Positions 8,589-16,088 of a DNA stretch of 64,000 bases are shown piece by piece. Every line of letters begins with the position of its first letter. Positions within the stretch are counted from its first letter, which is position 1. The DNA comes from CAZWVI01 sp964637165 (GTDB taxonomy: Bacteria; Planctomycetota; UBA1135), in contig CAZWVI010000002.1 in the NCBI GenBank assembly GCA_964637165.1, forward strand, positions 1 to 64,000. Reading direction: 5' to 3'. Under the pieces are notes generated by a model. That model saw nothing but the letters and a program-made list of their open reading frames with translations, searched no databases and was not told the origin of the DNA. The position numbers and the translations under genes were made by a program.

Positions 8589-10442
8589 ATGATCTCATTA
8601 CTCCTCGCCGCGGTCGCTTTAATCCCGACCCAAACAACGGTCCCCACCGAGCATGAAACCATCCAGCAATGGCTAAACGTTTCGCAGTTGCAGTCAGTGC
8701 AAAGTGCCACTGATTTGGAACTTTCCACCCAGCTCGCACTAAATTACTTGCGCCAAAATAATATCGTTGGCGAGGTTGAATTGTTGCTCGCCCAAGGCGA
8801 ATCACAAACCGCTAAGCGCTTCATTTTTCAGCGAACAATAAGTGGCCACCCTGTTTACCAAGATCAAGTAAAGGTTGTTCTTTACATTGACGGAAGTGCT
8901 AGCGTCGAAGCTGCGCCGCGAACCGTCGCCAATACAAATGTTCTTCCGCAAGTTAGCCGCGAATTGGCTGAGCAACTTGTCGCAACCAGCACCCGTTCCT
9001 TTAGTGAACTTAATCTAAAGACATCAGGCTTAGTTTGGTTGGAGACGGGGCTTGCTTGGCAAGTCCGTTGCGAAGTTGTTGACGATGGAACTTGGCATCA
9101 AGATTACTTGGTCGATGCCGTAACTGGCATTTTGCTGAGGATTGAAGATTTGCGTTTGTTCTGCAGTCATGGTCGCGCCGACGGTGCTGGCGATGTCTTT
9201 GATCCAAACCCGGTTCAAACTTCTGGCAATCACAACTTAAAGGATAGTAATGATTCCAATTCCGCAGTTCCTTCATCGGAATACTTCACGGTAACCTTGC
9301 GTGACCTCGATGGAACTGGTTACTTGACCGGACCTTGGTGTTCAACCTCTCCAACATCTAACCGAACTAAAGAAACTAGCTTGCAGTTTTTCTATCAACG
9401 TAAAGATAACGCATTCGAAGAAGTGATGTGTTATTACCACGTAGACGCATTTCAGCGTTACTTGCAGGCCATTGGCCAAAACAACGCCAACCGCCGCCAA
9501 CAGCGTGTCGATGTTAATGGAACTTCACAAGACAACTCGTGGTACGACTTGGGAAGCAAAATAATTACCTATGGTTACGGTGGTGTTGACGATGGCGAAG
9601 ATGCTGACATCATTATTCACGAATATGGTCACGCTCTTCATCATGACGTGCAAGGTAGTATCGGCGGTTCTAATGAAAACGGTGCCATGTCGGAAGGTTA
9701 TGGCGATTACTTTGCCGCAAGTTTCTACGACGACGCGCTGGTCGGTGAGTGGGACGCAGTTTCCTACACATCAGGCAACCTTCACTACTTGCGACGCGTT
9801 GACGGAAACATGCATTACCCAAATGATAAAAATGGTCAGGTCCACCACGATGGTGAAATCTGGTCAGCATTCTTGTGGGATATGCGCATGGGTTTAGGGC
9901 GTGAAGTTGCTGACAACATTATTGTTGAAGCGATGGCGTACCAGTCAAGCAGTAGCAAAATGACTCACGCTGGAGATTTCATTCTTCAAGCTGAAGGCCT
10001 GCTTTATGGTGGTGCCTGGCGTCCCTATATTGAATGGGCATTGGCCAAGCGTGGAATTAAAAACTACACATCGAATGATGTTTACTTAATGCCATCGGAC
10101 TCCTCGCCAAAGCCTGGTCAAAGCGTCACGATTACTTTGACCGCTTCCGCGCACGCCGGAAAAGATTACGCAACATTGTTGTCGTTAAAGCCAGGCCGTC
10201 GCCACTTAGGCGCGCCTTACAACGTGGACATTGATTTGGGTTTGGACCTGTTGAGCGTTCCAGCAACCATCGTGGGCATGAACGGAACCTTGAGCGGTTC
10301 AGGCTCAGCGAGCTTTACCGTAACTCTGCCAACATCTGTTGCGGTTGCGGTTCCAGTGGTCTTCCAATCGGCAATTTTGTCGGGGCCGACCAGCATTCTT
10401 GGGGTAAGTAAACCGTGCGCCTTGCGCGGCGGCCCATACTAA
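8589..10442 (+). CDS. secreted M36 (fungalysin-type) metallopeptidase with FTP propeptide
   Basis: 617 residues. A short signal peptide (MISLLLAAVALIPTQT) is followed by a thermolysin/fungalysin-type propeptide (about 30-190, including GHPVYQDQVKVVLYIDGSASVEAAP). The catalytic domain has IIIHEYGHALHHDVQGS (His344, Glu345, His348) and the glutamate-ligand helix NGAMSEGYGDYFAASF (Glu369), diagnostic of M36. A beta-sandwich C-terminal domain begins around residue 500. Expected role: extracellular protein degradation, activated by removing the propeptide. The frame is open upstream to 8412, but that part overlaps the divergent gene; the ATG at 8589 fits the promoter spacing. Confidence 0.92.
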   Translation: MISLLLAAVALIPTQTTVPTEHETIQQWLNVSQLQSVQSATDLELSTQLALNYLRQNNIVGEVELLLAQGESQTAKRFIFQRTISGHPVYQDQVKVVLYIDGSASVEAAPRTVANTNVLPQVSRELAEQLVATSTRSFSELNLKTSGLVWLETGLAWQVRCEVVDDGTWHQDYLVDAVTGILLRIEDLRLFCSHGRADGAGDVFDPNPVQTSGNHNLKDSNDSNSAVPSSEYFTVTLRDLDGTGYLTGPWCSTSPTSNRTKETSLQFFYQRKDNAFEEVMCYYHVDAFQRYLQAIGQNNANRRQQRVDVNGTSQDNSWYDLGSKIITYGYGGVDDGEDADIIIHEYGHALHHDVQGSIGGSNENGAMSEGYGDYFAASFYDDALVGEWDAVSYTSGNLHYLRRVDGNMHYPNDKNGQVHHDGEIWSAFLWDMRMGLGREVADNIIVEAMAYQSSSSKMTHAGDFILQAEGLLYGGAWRPYIEWALAKRGIKNYTSNDVYLMPSDSSPKPGQSVTITLTASAHAGKDYATLLSLKPGRRHLGAPYNVDIDLGLDLLSVPATIVGMNGTLSGSGSASFTVTLPTSVAVAVPVVFQSAILSGPTSILGVSKPCALRGGPY

Positions 10443-10492
10443 AGCAAAGTCGAGGCAACATAGACGCATGGGGGGGAGATAAAATCCCGCCC

Positions 10493-13072
10493 ATGCGTCT
10501 TGCTTTTGCCCCCCTGTTAATTCTTGGAGCTTGTGCGGCTTCAGGTTCCGCTGAAACTCATGTCACATCAGAGTCGATGATCACTCAAGATTTGTCGGAT
10601 TTGAAAATTGGCGAACATATTTTTAAACGGCGGCAGTTGGCTAATGGTCTCCATGCGGTGGCTGTACAAGATGCCCAAGAAACTGCAACCGTATTTATGG
10701 CGTTGACTGCGGGCACCCGTGACGAAAACGCCGACACCACCGGGCTTGCTCACTTAACTGAACATGCAATGTTCGCCGGCACGCCAACAACCGGAACGGA
10801 TTTGCATGAGAAGACAATTGTTGACTGGGGTGGTGAATCGAATGCTTTTACTCGTGATGATTACACCATGTATTACGATCATAATTTTCCTCCACAGCAT
10901 TTATCGACAGTCTTGCAAATGGAAGCCGATCGTTTGCGCAACTTGTCTTTAGATGAAAAGCCGACACTCCACGAACGCTGGCGTTTGGAAGTTGAAGAAA
11001 CTCATTCATATCAGCCGGCCGATGGCCGCGCCGAAGAGTTAGAAGCGGCAGTTTTCAAAGAACACCCATACCGCTTTGGATTAAAAGACCAGAAGGGCAA
11101 CACGAAGGCGATTGCCTTGCCAGTTAGCGCCATTCGCGATTTTTATGACCGCCACTATCAGCCCAATCGAGTTGCAATTGTTGTAGTTGGACCAATGGAC
11201 CCAAATCAGGCATTGGACGCAGTTGAAGCCGCTTTTGGAGATTTGCCGCGCGGTCAAGAAGCTCCGCAATATGTTGAATCAGACAGCGCTTCACGAGTAG
11301 AAATAATTGAATCACAGCTCCCTCGGGATCGCAATTTGCGAGTTTGGTTAATGCCTACGGCGGAAAAAAATGAGCGAGTAGCTTTGGATGTGCTCGGCTC
11401 CATGATGAGTCGTGCAGATTTGCCGTGCGGCGTACCTCTTTCAGTAAGTGTTGGTGGGCGCGTGGACCAGGATATGTTTAGCCTTTCATGGTCCTGCGAA
11501 GAAAGCAAGCTAGCTCAAGTGGAATTGGAAGTTAATGCCCTGCTAAATTCTTTCCGCAATGGCGATGCAGATTATTCAGAATTAATGGAAGTAAAGGAGT
11601 TGTTGGGAAGTTCTTATGTTGACGAGCCATTGCGCGCACGTCCGTATTTTGCTTTGGCAGGCACGATTGCTTGGAATGAAGCCCATGGGCTTTCAGAATT
11701 CATTGAGGCGTATGCAAACGCAATCGAAAAAATTGATCAAGCATGTTTGACCAGTGCGGCAAGCTCTTGGCTGAGTGAAGCTAATTGTATTTCAGTAGTC
11801 TTTGCTGGAACCGGCGCCGAAGTGAAACCGTTACCTGATGATCCACAAGGATTGCGGTCGGCGGCATCCGAAGCCCAAGAGACCGGCGACATTGAGCGTG
11901 CTCTGGCTGCCTACGGTTTATTGCTAGAAAAAATGCCTGACAAGATGAATTTGGTAATTAATTATGCCGAACGAGGAATGTTGTTCATGGAAATCAAAGA
12001 CTTTGATTCCGCGATCGCCGATTTCGAAGCGGCTTTAGTGGTGATTGACTATCCAGCAGTGCGTGAATTGTTGGAGGAAGCCCATGCGCGTAAGGCGCGT
12101 GCCATGCGCGGTGAATTTGAGGGCGAAGAGGCGCCGCCGGAAGCTGCCACCGAGCACCGCGAAGAGTACGATTTGCAAGCTGAAGTTGATTCCACAATGC
12201 AAGAGCTTGAAGAATGGCGTGGTTTGAAATTCGCTTATCAAGTTGTTCCGGAGTTTGTGGACGTGGCAGATTCGCCAGATGAAAAGTTGGGCGGTTGGTA
12301 TGAGCCTGACACCAAACGCTTGGTAGTGGTAACTGGAAAAGAGGACAGCGGTGCCAACTTCACGCGCGGTGCACAGTTGCATGAAATCTTCCACGCTCTC
12401 CAAGACCAAACTTGGGATTTGTCACAGCTGGATGCTGGTTGCAGTACTACTGACGAAATGCGTGCATTGCAGGGAGTGATTGAGGGCGAGGCCATGTTGG
12501 CGGTTGCCGACTTAATGAATTATGACTTCGCCCAGCATTCACAAATCCCTGCCGAAGGCGCGCTCAGTCGTGAAAAATATGAAAAGTTGTTTAACTATGG
12601 AGTTGGGCTGAGCTTTGTGCGCAGCATTCGCGACCATGGCGGTTGGGAAGCGGTGAACCAAGTTTGGGGAAAAATTCCAGGCACTACGCATAATTTGTTG
12701 CACCCTGAAAGCTACGGAAAACCCAATCCAATCGCTTTTGACGCCAATGGTGATGTAGTTGAACTTGAAATTCCAGCTGGCGAAATTTTAGAGAGTGATG
12801 TGTTGGGTGAATTTGAATTGCGTTGGCTTTTAATAGAAGATGAAAAAACTCGCGAGCTAGCCGATTTGCTCGGCGAAACATTGGTCGCCGATAGGTGGTG
12901 CGTGGTCACTCCACCAGACTCAGATCACCAACATGAAGTGTGGACTTTACTTTTCGAAAGCGATGCTTGGGCGAGTTTGTTCGCTGGAGCGAGCGATGCT
13001 TTCGAGCGTGAATCTTGGACGGTTAATCTTCATGGTCAGCAGGTGATTTTGACCAAACATTTGCTTGAGTAG
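10493..13072 (+). CDS. lipoprotein fusing M16 peptidase, TPR and a second HExxH zincin domain
   Basis: 859 residues. Lipobox LLILGACAAS gives an outer-surface or periplasmic lipoprotein. Residues about 30-440 are an M16 (pitrilysin/insulinase) unit with the inverted zinc motif HLTEH (His87, Glu90, His91) and acidic helix HERWRLEVEETHSY. Residues about 465-560 are TPR-like (ERALAAYGLLLEKMPDKMN, DSAIADFEAALVV). Residues about 590-850 carry a second zinc site, QLHEIFHALQDQTWDL (His630, Glu631, His634), with VIEGEAML (Glu664/Glu666) as probable third ligand, like gluzincin-type HELxHALQDQ proteins. Both active sites look intact. The ATG at 10493 is 7 nt after TAAAAT and opens the signal peptide. 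I do not recognise this arrangement as a described family. Confidence 0.82.
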   Translation: MRLAFAPLLILGACAASGSAETHVTSESMITQDLSDLKIGEHIFKRRQLANGLHAVAVQDAQETATVFMALTAGTRDENADTTGLAHLTEHAMFAGTPTTGTDLHEKTIVDWGGESNAFTRDDYTMYYDHNFPPQHLSTVLQMEADRLRNLSLDEKPTLHERWRLEVEETHSYQPADGRAEELEAAVFKEHPYRFGLKDQKGNTKAIALPVSAIRDFYDRHYQPNRVAIVVVGPMDPNQALDAVEAAFGDLPRGQEAPQYVESDSASRVEIIESQLPRDRNLRVWLMPTAEKNERVALDVLGSMMSRADLPCGVPLSVSVGGRVDQDMFSLSWSCEESKLAQVELEVNALLNSFRNGDADYSELMEVKELLGSSYVDEPLRARPYFALAGTIAWNEAHGLSEFIEAYANAIEKIDQACLTSAASSWLSEANCISVVFAGTGAEVKPLPDDPQGLRSAASEAQETGDIERALAAYGLLLEKMPDKMNLVINYAERGMLFMEIKDFDSAIADFEAALVVIDYPAVRELLEEAHARKARAMRGEFEGEEAPPEAATEHREEYDLQAEVDSTMQELEEWRGLKFAYQVVPEFVDVADSPDEKLGGWYEPDTKRLVVVTGKEDSGANFTRGAQLHEIFHALQDQTWDLSQLDAGCSTTDEMRALQGVIEGEAMLAVADLMNYDFAQHSQIPAEGALSREKYEKLFNYGVGLSFVRSIRDHGGWEAVNQVWGKIPGTTHNLLHPESYGKPNPIAFDANGDVVELEIPAGEILESDVLGEFELRWLLIEDEKTRELADLLGETLVADRWCVVTPPDSDHQHEVWTLLFESDAWASLFAGASDAFERESWTVNLHGQQVILTKHLLE

Positions 13073-13087
13073 TGCACTTTATTGCGT

Positions 13088-13121
13088 CGGCTACATTCGG
13101 CCAATTGGCCGAATGTAGCCG
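13088..13121. repeat. perfect 34-bp palindrome
   Basis: The 17-base arms (CGGCTACATTCGGCCAA and its exact reverse complement) meet without a spacer, centred between 13104 and 13105. It lies 15 bp after the stop of the M16-fusion gene. It could fold as a hairpin and terminate that transcript, but no T-run follows. It could alternatively be a protein-binding site. Confidence 0.85.
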
Positions 13122-13127
13122 CTGAGA

Positions 13128-13155
13128 TGCCAGTAATAACGTCAAAATACTGGCA
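13128..13155. promoter_or_regulatory. inverted repeat upstream of DUF4266 gene; operator candidate
   Basis: TGCCAGTA (13128-13135) and TACTGGCA (13148-13155) form perfect 8-bp arms around a 12-base spacer. The right arm ends 10 bp before the -10-like TAGTAT (13166-13171) that precedes the ATG at 13179 by 7 nt, so the repeat covers the -35 region. This position suits a repressor or activator site for the DUF4266-DUF3570-TlpA-ApbE operon; the regulator is unknown. Confidence 0.5.
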
Positions 13156-13178
13156 CGGCTCATGCTAGTATTAGGGTA

Positions 13179-13412
13179 ATGGCCGTCCCCCCTCAGATAA
13201 TTCCTGAGCTTGCCTTTAGGACACTCGTACTCCTTTTGGGTACGGCTTGCACTGGCGTTGAATTTTTTGAACGTCGTGAATTAAGTGAACCGGAAATGTT
13301 GCTAGAGCAGAGTCCATGTGCGATTCACTTCCAGCAAAAGGTGGTCTATTCAACAGAAGGTGCAGTCGGCGGTGTCGGCACATCCGGCGGCGGCGGTTGC
13401 GGCTGTTACTGA
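13179..13412 (+). CDS. DUF4266-like small exported protein
   Basis: 77 residues. A hydrophobic N-terminus (AFRTLVLLLGTACTG, lipobox-like Cys) precedes a conserved-looking core (ERRELSEPEML) and a C-terminal glycine/cysteine tail ending GGGGCGCY. Small DUF4266 proteins with a GGGGCGC-type end are found next to DUF3570 proteins, TlpA-like thioredoxins and ApbE, exactly the three genes that follow. Function unknown; linked by context to extracytoplasmic flavinylation or redox chemistry. First gene of the operon; its UGA stop is 2 nt before the next ATG. Confidence 0.75.
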   Translation: MAVPPQIIPELAFRTLVLLLGTACTGVEFFERRELSEPEMLLEQSPCAIHFQQKVVYSTEGAVGGVGTSGGGGCGCY

Positions 13413-13414
13413 CC

Positions 13415-14677
13415 ATGAAATTGCGGCTCTTAGTTTTGGCCTTTATGGCTTTGGGTTTAGTTGATTTCAGCATTGCCCAAGAGGCCGGCGATATGTCATT
13501 GCAATTTTTGACTGGCTACTACACCAAGGACGATCCAGGCTCAGGAACCCGTGCGGGGAATCCATTTTTGGATGAAGACTTGGTGGTGATTGAACAGATG
13601 ATTGTATTTAATCACCAAAGTAGCGATGATTTTGGGTACACCCTAACTGGAATGTTTGATCACATTACTTCGGCTTCGATGGGTCGGGTGTCAGAGCGTG
13701 GCCGCGGGTTGCGCGACGACGATGATGACGACGATGATGANNNNNNNNNNNNNNNNNNNNNNNNNNNNNNNNNNNNNNNNNNNNNNNNNNNNNNNNNNNN
13801 NNNNNNNNNNNNNNNNNNNNNNNNNNNNNNNNNNNNNNNNGACGACGATGATGACGACGATGATGAATCCGGAGCGAGCGGCGACCGCTACTTTGGTCTT
13901 GATGCATCTTTTCATTACGGAAAGCCTGGCGAAGATATGTGGGGTTGGCATATTGGTGGCGCCAGTGAGTACGATTACAAATCATTGGGATTTGGAACAA
14001 ATGCTGTTTGGCAATTCCCATCGCGTAGCGCGAATGTGAGCGCCCACCTAAACGCATTCATTGACCAAGCTGAAATCCATCGCTTTGATGGAGCAAATCT
14101 TGGCGAGGACATGCGCTATTCAGTTGCCGGAACACTTGGTTGGTATCAAGCAATTACTCCAACTATGCATGGCAACTTTGGTTTAACTCTTTCGAACCAA
14201 ACTGGGTTCCTGTCCACTTCCTACAACTCAGTGTGGTTAGATGCAGCAACTGAAATTATGGAAATTTTGCCAGATAAGCGAAAACGCTTGGCACTCTATG
14301 GAAGTGTTCGTCAACGCTTATGGGATGGCGCGGCCTTGCAATTAGGTGGTCGTTGGTATGGCGATGATTGGGGAATCCGCGGAGTAAGTGTTGAACCGCG
14401 TTTTTACCAAATGCTTGGCAAACATTTGCGCACCGGATTTCACTGGCGTCATTACCGCCAAACGCCAACTGATTATTGGTATCCAGGCTTTGCTCCCGCT
14501 GCCGACTACTACACCCAAGATTCTGATTTGGGTGAATTTAGCTCCGACACCATGGGCATAGAATTAGCTTGGGTCGGAGAAAAAGGATTGCCGCTAGAAT
14601 TGGCGATCGATCACATAAGCCGCGATGACGGACTGGACCATTGGTTCGCTAGCATCGGCTTCAAACTAAGCTTCTAA
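13415..14677 (+). CDS. DUF3570-like outer-membrane beta-barrel protein (contains assembly gap)
   Basis: Signal peptide MKLRLLVLAFMALGLVDFSIA, then alternating beta-strand sequence to a C-terminal aromatic residue (ASIGFKLSF), typical of an outer-membrane barrel. It matches DUF3570 by architecture and context. An Asp-rich stretch coded by a 12-bp repeat (GACGACGATGAT) sits on both sides of the 100-N gap, so the true number of Asp residues is unknown; both sides are in the same frame. Just after it is ESGASGDRYFGLD; SGAS resembles the SGAT-type motif flavinylated by ApbE in NqrC/RnfG, a speculative parallel. The ATG at 13415 is 2 nt past the DUF4266 stop. Confidence 0.75.
   Translation: MKLRLLVLAFMALGLVDFSIAQEAGDMSLQFLTGYYTKDDPGSGTRAGNPFLDEDLVVIEQMIVFNHQSSDDFGYTLTGMFDHITSASMGRVSERGRGLRDDDDDDDDXXXXXXXXXXXXXXXXXXXXXXXXXXXXXXXXXXDDDDDDDDESGASGDRYFGLDASFHYGKPGEDMWGWHIGGASEYDYKSLGFGTNAVWQFPSRSANVSAHLNAFIDQAEIHRFDGANLGEDMRYSVAGTLGWYQAITPTMHGNFGLTLSNQTGFLSTSYNSVWLDAATEIMEILPDKRKRLALYGSVRQRLWDGAALQLGGRWYGDDWGIRGVSVEPRFYQMLGKHLRTGFHWRHYRQTPTDYWYPGFAPAADYYTQDSDLGEFSSDTMGIELAWVGEKGLPLELAIDHISRDDGLDHWFASIGFKLSF
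13715..13866. repeat. 12-bp tandem repeat with assembly gap (poly-Asp coding)
   Basis: About 2.2 copies of GACGACGATGAT occur on each side of 100 N (13741-13840). The 26 bases before and after the gap are identical. The array codes only for Asp, so changes in copy number keep the frame. The assembly probably broke because of the repeat; its real length is unknown. Confidence 0.85.
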
Positions 14678-14679
14678 CA

Positions 14680-15132
14680 ATGTCAAAAACCTTACTACTG
14701 CTTCCGTTGCTAATTTTTTCGTGTGCAAGTTCATCTTCAGAACACCAAGGTGTTGAAAAAATCAATCTTCAACAAGTTATTGATATGCAGGGCAAAGCAC
14801 ATTCCTTGCAGGCTAGTACCAACGTGTTGGTGTTCTGGCAGCCTTGGTGTGCTTCGTGCGCCCAAGAGTCATTTGAAATTGTGAAGAAGGAAAATTCGCG
14901 AAGTGATTTAAGTTTCTTTGGAGTTATTTCTGGGCCTGATTCAGCGGTAGATGATGCCGAGGTTGCAGCAACGGCACGTAAGTGGAAATATTCATTCCCG
15001 CAAATCCGCGACCGTAGTTTGGAATTAACCAAGTCCTTGCAGGTTACTGGGACCCCAACAATTGTGGTTTTGTCAGCCACTGGCGAGATTCTTTATAAGG
15101 ATAAACACCTTCCAAATTTAGCCGAGTATTAA
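14680..15132 (+). CDS. TlpA/ResA-like thioredoxin lipoprotein
   Basis: 150 residues. Lipoprotein signal LLLLPLLIFSCASSS, then a thioredoxin fold with VFWQPWCASCAQES (Cys57 and Cys60, a WCxxC active site) and a cis-Pro region VTGTPTIVVLSATGEILYK. It is expected to act outside the cytoplasm in disulfide reduction or exchange, here probably serving the Cys-containing DUF4266 protein or its partners. Unlike the thioredoxin-like protein at 41063-42646, it keeps ordinary cysteines. It starts 2 nt after DUF3570, and its stop overlaps the next start (TAATG). Confidence 0.85.
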   Translation: MSKTLLLLPLLIFSCASSSSEHQGVEKINLQQVIDMQGKAHSLQASTNVLVFWQPWCASCAQESFEIVKKENSRSDLSFFGVISGPDSAVDDAEVAATARKWKYSFPQIRDRSLELTKSLQVTGTPTIVVLSATGEILYKDKHLPNLAEY

Positions 15133-16088
15133 TGCTCGCGGCACTCACCCTAATATTTGCGCAGCTCGAAGAAGTTCGAGTCGAAAGTTCTGTGATGGGA
15201 ACGACGCTTGAAATAAAGGTGTGGCATCAGGATTTAGCATTCGCCCAATCAGCAGTTAAGGCCGCCGAAAAAGAGCTGCGAAGAGTTGAAGATTTAATGA
15301 CCGACTGGCGCGCGTCGCCACTTGAGGATTTAAATAGTAGTGCCGGTCAGGGATTCGTTAGCGTTGACAAAGAGTTGTGTTTGCTGTTGGCGCGCGCGCA
15401 AGGAATTGCCAAGTTAACCAGCGGGGCATTCGATCCAAGCTTTGGCGCAGTTGGTAAGTTGTGGAAATTTAAGGCTATACCACCAGTTATTCCAAGCGAT
15501 GCAGAAATTGCTAACGGCTTAGTGAATGTTGGGTGGAACAAATATTCGGTAGATTTAAAGAAGAGTCAAGTTGAGTTGTCTAAAGGCGTGCGTCTGGGGT
15601 TAGGCGGTATTGCCAAAGGCTATGGAGTTGATTGTGCAATGTCGGTATTGATGGAAATGGGAATCGAGCATGCAATCGTAAATGCTGGTGGAGACTTAAA
15701 GGCGCTCGGCAAAAAGTACGGCAGTGAGTTGTGGAATATTTCTATTCGGCATCCCCGCGATCAAGAAAAAATTATTGCACGGATTCCAGTTTCAAATACT
15801 TGCATAGTTACATCTGGAGATTACGAACAGTTTTTCCTGCATAACGCAAATCGCTTTCATCATATTCTTGATCCTCGCACTGGTTATCCAGCAACAGGGT
15901 GCATGTCGGCCACTGTTATTGCTCAAGATGCGGCCTTTGCCGATGCATTGGCCACCGCTTTGTGCGTGCTATCTCCCGAAGCGGGGTTGGAAATTGTTAA
16001 TTCGATTCCACGGGTCGAGGCTTTAGTGGTGGATATGCAAGGCCAAAGCCAAATGTCGAAAGGGCTTAAAAACTCACCAACTCAGTAA
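15132..16088 (+). CDS. apbE: FAD:protein FMN transferase (ApbE family)
   Basis: 318 residues. It attaches FMN from FAD to Thr/Ser of exported proteins (Mg2+-dependent). Family features: VMGTTLEIKVW near the start, SGAFDPSFGAVGKLW, LGGIAKGYGVD, VNAGGDLKALG, HHILDPRTGYPATG and the metal-binding DAAFADALATAL. The N-terminus (MLAALTLIFAQ) is a short export signal. The start ATG overlaps the preceding TAA by one base, so it is coupled to the TlpA gene; together with DUF4266 and DUF3570 it forms a four-gene unit. The 3' end overlaps the convergent phosphoesterase gene by 23 nt. Confidence 0.92.
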   Translation: MLAALTLIFAQLEEVRVESSVMGTTLEIKVWHQDLAFAQSAVKAAEKELRRVEDLMTDWRASPLEDLNSSAGQGFVSVDKELCLLLARAQGIAKLTSGAFDPSFGAVGKLWKFKAIPPVIPSDAEIANGLVNVGWNKYSVDLKKSQVELSKGVRLGLGGIAKGYGVDCAMSVLMEMGIEHAIVNAGGDLKALGKKYGSELWNISIRHPRDQEKIIARIPVSNTCIVTSGDYEQFFLHNANRFHHILDPRTGYPATGCMSATVIAQDAAFADALATALCVLSPEAGLEIVNSIPRVEALVVDMQGQSQMSKGLKNSPTQ

